A DNA stretch of 64,000 bases, taken from positions 1 to 64,000 of the forward strand of contig JAIXWV010000022.1 of assembly GCA_027491115.1 (NCBI GenBank), given 5' to 3'. Of the stretch, positions 59,168-64,000 are shown one piece after another. A model generated the notes under the pieces. The model saw only the letters and a program-made list of their open reading frames with translations, did not search any database and was not told the origin of the DNA. Source of the DNA: Pseudomonadota bacterium (lineage in GTDB: Bacteria; Bdellovibrionota; UBA1018; CAIMNF01). The position numbers and the translations under genes are program-made. The stretch's first letter is position 1. Each line of letters begins with the position of its first letter.

Positions 59168-59872
59168 TCATGTGGAGACAGGGGATTCAAGAAAAATTTC
59201 GCGGCGCGTCACCCTTTGATACACCACCCATCCCACCAGACTTCCAAAGAAAAAGCCGGCCAGGGTGTCGGTTGGGTAGTGCCGGCCGCCGACCACTCGC
59301 AAGCACGCGGTCAGTGCGGTCAAAAGGGGGTAGGCCAGCCAAGCCAGAGTGAGGATGGTTCGGCGTTTTTCTCCCCCCACGTGGTCGCGGAGGCTCAGGC
59401 AGGTCATCAGCAGGGCCAGGGCGACAAAACTGGTATGACCGGAATAGAAGGAGGTGTATTGGTGGATGTTGGCCCCGTCCCCGGTGGGGGATCGAAAGAC
59501 CAGGGGGCGAGGGCGCTGGGCCAGGGCCCGCACCGCTTCGACCACGACACCGTTCCAAGCCGTTGCTGAAAGAAGGGCCAGGTTCAGGGTCAGGGAGTGC
59601 CGGACCCCTCGACGGATCAGCAGCCAGGGCAAGATGAAGGCCAGGGCTCCTACCGAGTTTTGGAGGAGGTTGGATAGGAAATCCGCGAATACAGATTGAA
59701 AATCGAAGGCGATTCGATCCAGGCCGTTGACCTGGTCGACCGTGCAGGGAGTCGGTTCGGTGGCGCACCAAGGCTTGATCCAAATAGGGCGAGCCAGGAA
59801 GAATGCGAGGTAAATCCCGGAGGGAACCAAGATCGTCGGGAGCAGTGTTTTGAGGCGGGGAACCGGTGGCAT
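59168..59872 (-). CDS. PAP2-family membrane phosphatase
   Basis: 234 residues with about six helices. The three phosphatase motifs are visible: VVEAVRALAQRPRP (atypical first motif, Arg-Pro present), FYSGHTSF (catalytic His) and RVVGGRHYPTDTLAG (second His). It would dephosphorylate a lipid such as undecaprenyl diphosphate or phosphatidate; which one is unclear. It runs leftward, 15 bases from the secreted protein gene, so the two may be co-transcribed. Confidence 0.88.
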   Translation of the reverse strand: MPPVPRLKTLLPTILVPSGIYLAFFLARPIWIKPWCATEPTPCTVDQVNGLDRIAFDFQSVFADFLSNLLQNSVGALAFILPWLLIRRGVRHSLTLNLALLSATAWNGVVVEAVRALAQRPRPLVFRSPTGDGANIHQYTSFYSGHTSFVALALLMTCLSLRDHVGGEKRRTILTLAWLAYPLLTALTACLRVVGGRHYPTDTLAGFFFGSLVGWVVYQRVTRREIFLESPVST

Positions 59873-59950
59873 TTCTCTTGTCAGAGTCTACCTTCGCAAG
59901 TAAGGTATTGGAATTCAAAAGTGATTCAACTCCAGAAAGGAAATCCTCCC

Positions 59951-60478
59951 GTGTGGAATGTTAAAGTGGGACAACCCGCTCCTCAATTCAAGGCCCCTGC
60001 GTATGTCGCAGGCCAGTTCAAAGACGTTTCCCTCCAGGATTACAAAGGAAAGTGGGTTTGCCTGTTCTTTTACCCACTCGACTTCACTTTCGTTTGCCCC
60101 ACGGAGATCCGTGGTTTCGCTCAGCTTGAAAAACAATTCCTCGAGTCCAACTGCCAGGTGATCGGCGCGTCGACCGACAGTCAGCATTCCCACAAGGCCT
60201 GGTTCGAGAAAGACCTTCCAGAAGTGAAATTCCCTGTTCTTGCGGACACCAATCATTCTGTGTCCCGGAACTACGGAGTTCTCATTGAAGACAGCGGAAT
60301 CGCCCTTCGGGGTACGTTCCTCATCGATCCGAACGGGATCCTGCAAGCCATGAGTGTGAATGCTCTGGGCGTGGGACGCTCGGTCGAGGAGACCCTCCGC
60401 ACCCTTCAAGCCCTCCAAACTGGCGAACTGTGCCCCGTAAACTGGAAACCGGGCCAGGCAACTTTAACCAAGAAGTAA
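59951..60478 (+). CDS. Typical 2-Cys peroxiredoxin (AhpC/Prx1 type), GTG start
   Basis: 175 residues from GTG 59951, with AGGAAA 9 bases upstream; no ATG is available and the open frame before it has no coding features. Peroxidatic Cys in YPLDFTFVCPTEIRGFAQLE, resolving Cys in GELCPVNWKPG. It reduces peroxides using a thioredoxin- or AhpF-type donor. It is followed after 13 bases by a tiny basic protein in the same unit. Confidence 0.93.
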   Translation: MWNVKVGQPAPQFKAPAYVAGQFKDVSLQDYKGKWVCLFFYPLDFTFVCPTEIRGFAQLEKQFLESNCQVIGASTDSQHSHKAWFEKDLPEVKFPVLADTNHSVSRNYGVLIEDSGIALRGTFLIDPNGILQAMSVNALGVGRSVEETLRTLQALQTGELCPVNWKPGQATLTKK

Positions 60479-60491
60479 AGGAAATCAGAAC

Positions 60492-60680
60492 ATGAGCACT
60501 ACCACTACCACCACTCCCAAGGCCAAACTCGGACGTCGCACCATCCGCAAGCTCGGACGCGACAAGCGCAAGACCAAGATCGTCGCAGACAAGGAATTTG
60601 CGAAGAAATTGTTCGACGGCAAGTCCAAGCGCTCTGCCGACAAAAAAGTCGCTTTCCGTAAGAAGAAAGCCAAGAAGTAA
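60492..60680 (+). CDS. Very small basic protein, unknown
   Basis: 62 residues, more than a third Lys/Arg, with a Thr run at the start (STTTTTTPKAKLGRRTIRKL) and a Lys-rich end (VAFRKKKAKK). It has AAGGAAA as ribosome site and its own terminator, so expression is likely. Composition suggests binding to nucleic acid, either as a ribosome-associated or nucleoid protein, but no family was recognised. It is co-transcribed with the peroxiredoxin gene. Confidence 0.75.
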   Translation: MSTTTTTTPKAKLGRRTIRKLGRDKRKTKIVADKEFAKKLFDGKSKRSADKKVAFRKKKAKK

Positions 60681-60698
60681 TTTTTAACAAGTGAGAGA

Positions 60699-60735
60699 GG
60701 GCCGTGCCCGTGAAGCGGGTTGCGGCCCTTTTTTT
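60699..60735 (+). terminator. Intrinsic terminator after the small basic protein
   Basis: GGGCCGTGCCCG-TGAA-GCGGGTTGCGGCCC with a small internal mismatch, then seven T residues that end at the ATG of the next gene. Confidence 0.9.
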
Positions 60736-61416
60736 ATGGCCAAAGAACGGGCTCAGAAGATCATCGCCGCGGCCGGCCTGATGAGCCGCAGGCACGCAGA
60801 AGAAGCGATCCGTGCGGGGCGTGTGGCCCTGAACGGCGAAGTGTTCACCGATCTGGGAAGGGTCCTCGATCCGGAGACCGATCAACTGACCTTGGACGGG
60901 GCGCCGGTCAGAAAACCGGAGCGGAAACGCGTTTTCCTGTTTCACAAACCGAGGGGAGTGGTCACCACCAAGGACGATCCTGAGGGCCGCCCCACAGTGA
61001 TGGATTTTTTCAGGGATCTCCCCGGGTTGAATCCGGTCGGACGTTTGGACTTCGATTCCGAAGGCCTGTTGCTCATGACCGATGACGGGGATTTGCTTCT
61101 CCAGTTGACCCATCCCCGCTACGGGGTTCGCAAGGTGTATGAGGTCGAAGTGCAGGGTAAGGTTCCGCGGGACTTCCGGAAGCGTCTGCTCGATTCGGTT
61201 GAGCTTTCCGACGGGCCGGGAAAATTCGATGAGCTGGAGGAACTCCAGTCAGGCAAACGCTACCGGGTGACCGTGAGTGAGGGACGAAACCGCTTTGTCC
61301 GGCGCATGTTCGGGGCACTCGGTCTTGCTGTGGTTCGTTTGATCCGGGTCAAGATGGGAGATCACGAACTCGGAACCCTCAAGCCGGGCGAAAGGCGTGA
61401 GGTGGAGACCTCGTGA
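60736..61416 (+). CDS. RsuA/RluB/RluE/RluF-family pseudouridine synthase
   Basis: 226 residues. An N-terminal S4 RNA-binding domain (ERAQKIIAAAGLMSRRHAEEAIRAGRVALNGE) precedes the catalytic domain: HKPRGVVTTKDD, NPVGRLDFDSEGLLLMTDDG (catalytic Asp), and GRNRFVRRMFGALGL. This order is the RsuA/RluB type; rRNA position is not known. ATG 60736 follows directly on the T-tract of the previous terminator and has no ribosome site, which is odd. A GTG at 60691 would read through that hairpin. The end overlaps the next gene by 4 bases. Confidence 0.92.
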   Translation: MAKERAQKIIAAAGLMSRRHAEEAIRAGRVALNGEVFTDLGRVLDPETDQLTLDGAPVRKPERKRVFLFHKPRGVVTTKDDPEGRPTVMDFFRDLPGLNPVGRLDFDSEGLLLMTDDGDLLLQLTHPRYGVRKVYEVEVQGKVPRDFRKRLLDSVELSDGPGKFDELEELQSGKRYRVTVSEGRNRFVRRMFGALGLAVVRLIRVKMGDHELGTLKPGERREVETS

Positions 61417-62099
61417 GTCTGAGCGGGATCGAAACCCGGATCATCGCCTGTGAGGCTTGTCCACGCCTCCGGGAGCACTGTCTGGAGACGGCCCGTGTGA
61501 AACGGAGGCAGTTCCGCGATCAGGACTATTGGGGGAAACCGGTGCCCGGCTTCGGAGATCCAGAAGCACGTTTGTTGATCGTGGGTCTTGCTCCTGCGGC
61601 ACATGGAGCGAATCGGACTGGGCGGATGTTCACCGGAGACCAGTCAGGGCTTTGGTTGTATCGAGCCCTCCACCGAGCGGGATTTTCGAATCAAGCGCTC
61701 AGCGAGGGAAGAGGAGACGGACTCCGGCTCCGCGATTGCTACGTCACCACGGCAGCCCGGTGCGCACCTCCCGGGAACAAGCCCCTGCCGGAAGAGTTGG
61801 CACGCTGTGGTGCCTTCCTGGCTGAAGAACTGGCGGCGTTAAAACGGGTGCGGGTGTTCTTGGCCCTGGGCAAGATCGCACTTCATGCGCTCTGGCGCCA
61901 ATTGCCAGAGGATGTCAAACCCGCCCGGACTCTACCGGTCTTCGCTCACGGAGCAGAAATCCCCTTAAATGACGGGCGCCTGATCGTCTGTTCCTACCAT
62001 CCGAGCCAGCAAAACACCTTCACGGGTCTGCTCACGGAATCCATGTTCGACCGGATGTTCGAGGTGTCACGGGAACACCTCGTTTCGGGCGAAATTTGA
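61413..62099 (+). CDS. Uracil-DNA glycosylase, family 5 (UDGb type), GTG start
   Basis: 228 residues. The Fe-S ligand region starts CEACPRLREHC, then VPGFGDPEARLLIVGLAPAAHGANRTGRMFTGD, the motif 1 of family 5, which lacks the usual catalytic acid. CYVTTAARCAPPGNKPLPEE supplies further cysteines, and VCSYHPSQQNTFTG is motif 3. It removes uracil and oxidised bases from DNA. GTG 61413 overlaps the pseudouridine synthase stop (GTGA). Confidence 0.92.
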   Translation: MSLSGIETRIIACEACPRLREHCLETARVKRRQFRDQDYWGKPVPGFGDPEARLLIVGLAPAAHGANRTGRMFTGDQSGLWLYRALHRAGFSNQALSEGRGDGLRLRDCYVTTAARCAPPGNKPLPEELARCGAFLAEELAALKRVRVFLALGKIALHALWRQLPEDVKPARTLPVFAHGAEIPLNDGRLIVCSYHPSQQNTFTGLLTESMFDRMFEVSREHLVSGEI

Positions 62100-62133
62100 C
62101 TCAACTTTTTGCAGTTTTTGCCGATCAGGTACC

Positions 62134-62586
62134 ATGGCTTCCAGGCTCCGCAAGCACTCCACTGTCATCACCGTTTTTCTCGGGTTGACTGCATTCTCTT
62201 GTTCTCTGCCATTCTTTGCCAAGAATGAAGAGGGGCGAATGGATCGGAGTTCCTCTTATCCAGCCCGTCTGACCGGAGTGCTTGAACTCAATCCACGCTG
62301 TAGCGGTGGCTACTACCAGATTCGCCTGGTGGGAATGAACGACGAGTCCCAGAATCAAGTGGAGTCCCAGTCCGATCAGAACGGAAGATTTTCGATTGTC
62401 GCTCCTTCTGGTTCTTACCAGATCCAGGTGGCCAAAGGGGAGTGTGGGGTCAAGCAGGCCATTCATCTCGAGGGGAACACCGAACACATGATTTCCCTAC
62501 CGGTGGCCGAAACCCAAGCACTTGAGAAGTCCGAAAACTCACCTGGTCGACTTCCTGCGTCAATCCTGATCGAACCAAAACGCTAG
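62134..62586 (+). CDS. Putative lipoprotein with beta-sandwich domain
   Basis: 150 residues. The signal ends TAFSC (lipobox loose, Cys near residue 23). The remainder has ARLTGVLELNP, YYQIRLVGMND, SDQNGRFSIVAPSGSYQIQVAKGECG and IHLEGNTEHMISLPVAE, the strand pattern of a carboxypeptidase-regulatory-like beta-sandwich (a Gly-Arg-Phe turn and a Ser-Tyr-x-Ile strand). The tail is polar. The function is unknown. It stands alone, 34 bases after the glycosylase gene. Confidence 0.65.
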   Translation: MASRLRKHSTVITVFLGLTAFSCSLPFFAKNEEGRMDRSSSYPARLTGVLELNPRCSGGYYQIRLVGMNDESQNQVESQSDQNGRFSIVAPSGSYQIQVAKGECGVKQAIHLEGNTEHMISLPVAETQALEKSENSPGRLPASILIEPKR

Positions 62587-62658
62587 GGCAATCATTTCCC
62601 ATTCAGGGTGTCCGTCTCTCTCCCGAAGAGAAGGCATCACCTGAGGAGGGATGAGGAA

Positions 62659-62919
62659 ATGAGCAAGGCAAACGAGATTTTCGAGGAAATCGAGCTTTCC
62701 AACGACACTTCCGTAACGGAGACCGGACAGGCTTCCGCCTTGAAACCAGGAATCGGATCTCTCGAACAGGTCGTCCGACACTTTTCTCACTGCCAGATCT
62801 GCGGAGGACGGATGCACTTCAATTATGTAAGTGATTTCAGTCGGAATACCACGCAGGAAAAGGCCATCTGCCCCGAGTGCGGTCTCGACACTCGCGAAGT
62901 TTTGCATCGTCTCCAGTAA
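62659..62919 (+). CDS. Small zinc-ribbon protein
   Basis: 86 residues from ATG 62659, with GGAGGG and GAGGAA upstream. An acidic start (ANEIFEEIELSNDTS) leads to two Cys pairs, HCQICGGRMHF and ICPECGLD, spaced as in a zinc ribbon. I know no family or target. It lies 18 bases before the divergent glycosylase relative and may be translated from the same messenger. Confidence 0.7.
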   Translation: MSKANEIFEEIELSNDTSVTETGQASALKPGIGSLEQVVRHFSHCQICGGRMHFNYVSDFSRNTTQEKAICPECGLDTREVLHRLQ

Positions 62920-62937
62920 TGGGTTAGCCTCCGGGAC

Positions 62938-63339
62938 GTGAGCTCCCGTCTGACTTCTCTGCTTCCAGATTCCTCTTTTGTCATGGCCCGTAAGGCTGCG
63001 GTGGATCGTATTCTGATTCTCGGAAGAGGTGTTCACGGGGGCCCGAGCGGTGAGCTACTCACCAAGATGGTCGCTTCCATGCATGCCCCTCAAGACGGGG
63101 TCACCCTGTTCGATGCGGGAGACGACTTCGATCCTTCACGTCTCAAGGGATTTCGCGTTTGCGTGATTCTGGGTGAGGAGCTTGGCGCCCTTCATGGCTG
63201 GAAACGCGGTGGTTTCCTCGATTGGAACGGGGTCCGCTTGATCGTCACCGAGTCACTCGAGGACCTGCTTCAGCGTCCGGCTCTCAAGCGTTCCGCCTGG
63301 GAGGATCTGAAGCTGGTGATGCGGGAAATGGGCTGGTGA
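62938..63339 (+). CDS. Truncated uracil-DNA glycosylase-like protein without catalytic motifs
   Basis: 133 residues, GTG start (an ATG at 62983 is an alternative). The order of elements follows family 4 uracil-DNA glycosylases: a first strand DRILILGRGVHGGPSGELLTKM in place of GEAPG...GRSG..L..M, a middle strand VCVILGEELGALHGW, and the ending RLIVTESLEDLLQRPALKRSAWEDLKLVMREM, which closely resembles the YHPAYLL...KR..WEDL end of that family. The catalytic and Fe-S residues are absent. It is perhaps a non-enzymatic DNA- or protein-binding relative. The similarity is read by eye. Confidence 0.55.
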   Translation: MSSRLTSLLPDSSFVMARKAAVDRILILGRGVHGGPSGELLTKMVASMHAPQDGVTLFDAGDDFDPSRLKGFRVCVILGEELGALHGWKRGGFLDWNGVRLIVTESLEDLLQRPALKRSAWEDLKLVMREMGW

Positions 63340-63345
63340 TTCAGT

Positions 63346-63771
63346 TTACAGTTTGATTTGCCCGGACTCTCCGAGGATCCGCGCGGTTTCACAGATCTTT
63401 TCACGGGCCAGGAGCACGTCGGATTGCTTCTGAGGTCCCATCATTTGGATTTCCTCGAGCAGGGCTCCGACTTGTCTCTCGGTCATTTTGGAGAACACGG
63501 TTTTCTTCGATGTTTCATCCAAACCCCGGAGCGACAGTGCAATCAGATTTTGAGGGCAGGCACGCAACACTTTCTGAAGATCAGCGGCTTCGAGTGCAAT
63601 GATCCGATCGAAGCTGATCATGCCTTTTTTGAGCTTTTCAGCAAGCCCGGGGTCTTTCTGACGGATTTCTCCGAGGATCCGGTTACGCATCGCCGGGTCG
63701 AGCCCTGCCAGCATTTCCGAAGCCATTTTCGCACCGTTGATTTTGATCGGTTCGTCTTTTTTCTTTGTCAT
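63346..63771 (-). CDS. Stand-alone FliG C-terminal-domain-like protein
   Basis: 141 residues. The last 95 residues follow FliG-C: FDRIIALEAADLQKVLRACPQNLIALSLRGLDETSKKTVFSKMTER, then LLEEIQMMGPQKQSDVLLAREKICETARIL. In FliG this domain carries the charged residues that meet the motor stator. The N and middle domains are missing (FliG is about 330 residues), and no flagellar gene is nearby. The first 40 residues include LAGLDPAMRNRILGEIRQKDP, a partial ARM-like unit. It converges on the glycosylase-like gene. Confidence 0.7.
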   Translation of the reverse strand: MTKKKDEPIKINGAKMASEMLAGLDPAMRNRILGEIRQKDPGLAEKLKKGMISFDRIIALEAADLQKVLRACPQNLIALSLRGLDETSKKTVFSKMTERQVGALLEEIQMMGPQKQSDVLLAREKICETARILGESGQIKL

Positions 63772-63781
63772 CTGGCAAGCC

Positions 63782-64000
63782 TCAGAGGGTTTTCAGGTAT
63801 TCGACGATTTCGTCTTTTTCTTGCGGATTCAGGTCGATGAATTTTTCGTGGCCGCGATTGGACTGTCCGTGGAGGCGGGTATCGTAGATCGTGCGGTCGG
63901 ATGGCATCGACGCAGGAACCTCGATCCGGGTCAAACCCATCCGGACCGGATCGAAGCGGTATTTTTCTCCGGCGTCTTTGAGTGAAAACCGCACCGGCCG
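63782..64000 (-). CDS. C-terminal part of a probable c-type cytochrome (5' end outside window)
   Basis: Only the last 70 or so residues are present; the frame stays open to the edge. The end, NRGHEKFIDLNPQEKDEIVEYLKTL, matches the last helix of class I cytochrome c and cytochrome c peroxidase-like proteins (GH-x-F, then a helix ending EYLKTL). The heme site would lie beyond the edge. VRMGLTRIEVPASMPS and YDTRLHGQSN precede it. It is 10 bases upstream of the FliG-C-like gene on the same strand. Confidence 0.6.
   Translation of the reverse strand, partial: RPVRFSLKDAGEKYRFDPVRMGLTRIEVPASMPSDRTIYDTRLHGQSNRGHEKFIDLNPQEKDEIVEYLKTL

Noticed and set aside
59696-59950. N-terminal extension of the peroxiredoxin frame
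   Set aside because: It overlaps the divergent PAP2 gene, and the family N terminus plus ribosome site support GTG 59951.

Overview
The window reads as about 64 kb of gene-dense bacterial chromosome (about 66 protein genes, no intergenic gap above 300 bases). It starts inside a 5S rRNA gene and ends inside a cytochrome-like gene. An alternative complex III operon next to a caa3 oxidase operon, Hanks-type kinases with the HRDVSPQN loop, PrkA/YeaH/SpoVR, and many small secreted proteins without clear relatives suggest a Gram-negative aerobe of the Bdellovibrionota/former Deltaproteobacteria type. This assignment is inferred from gene content, not from a database match. There are no insertion sequences, CRISPR arrays, tRNAs or prophage blocks. 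TTG and GTG starts are frequent.

Layout. 1-7.2 kb: 5S rRNA end, a lytic transglycosylase, an acetyltransferase, a PuuD-like membrane protein behind a Fur-type box, a UvrD-type helicase, thyA-folA, an AT-hook/XRE regulator and an HNH protein. 7.2-15 kb: actABCDEF (alternative complex III) with a structured leader. 15-22.4 kb: a GbsR-like regulator, OsmC, heme O synthase, then sco-ctaCDEF (caa3 oxidase, with a second cytochrome c fused to subunit IV). 22.4-28.6 kb: gpmA, Fur-controlled feoAB, a PEP-utilising-type protein without ATP-grasp, kamA and a lipoprotein. 28.6-34.3 kb: a signalling cluster of Ser/Thr kinase, response regulator, STAS-like protein, a 50-residue small protein, an outer-membrane protein and a SpoIIE-type phosphatase. 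34.3-42.2 kb: mscS, dapF, an acidic repeat protein, secA, an M23 peptidase, a PP2C phosphatase and murI. 42.3-47 kb: prkA-yeaH-spoVR. 47-64 kb: ppk, nrdJ, fabH, RluA, two exported proteins, fabI-cysE, a secreted Cys/His/Asp protein, PAP2, peroxiredoxin plus a tiny basic protein, a pseudouridine synthase, a family-5 uracil-DNA glycosylase, a degenerate glycosylase relative and a stand-alone FliG C-terminal domain.

Together the act and cta operons form a quinol-to-oxygen chain (quinol -> ActB/ActC -> ActA/ActE hemes -> CtaC or CtaF cytochrome c domain -> CtaD). CtaB makes the heme O precursor and the SCO protein serves CuA; heme A synthase is not in the window. Two Fur-type palindromes link iron status to feoAB and to the PuuD-like protein. 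The most interesting places for follow-up are the signalling cluster with its overlapping small gene, the act leader, start codons that abut terminator T-tracts, and several degenerate or stripped-down family members (PEP swivel, M23, uracil-DNA glycosylase, FliG-C).
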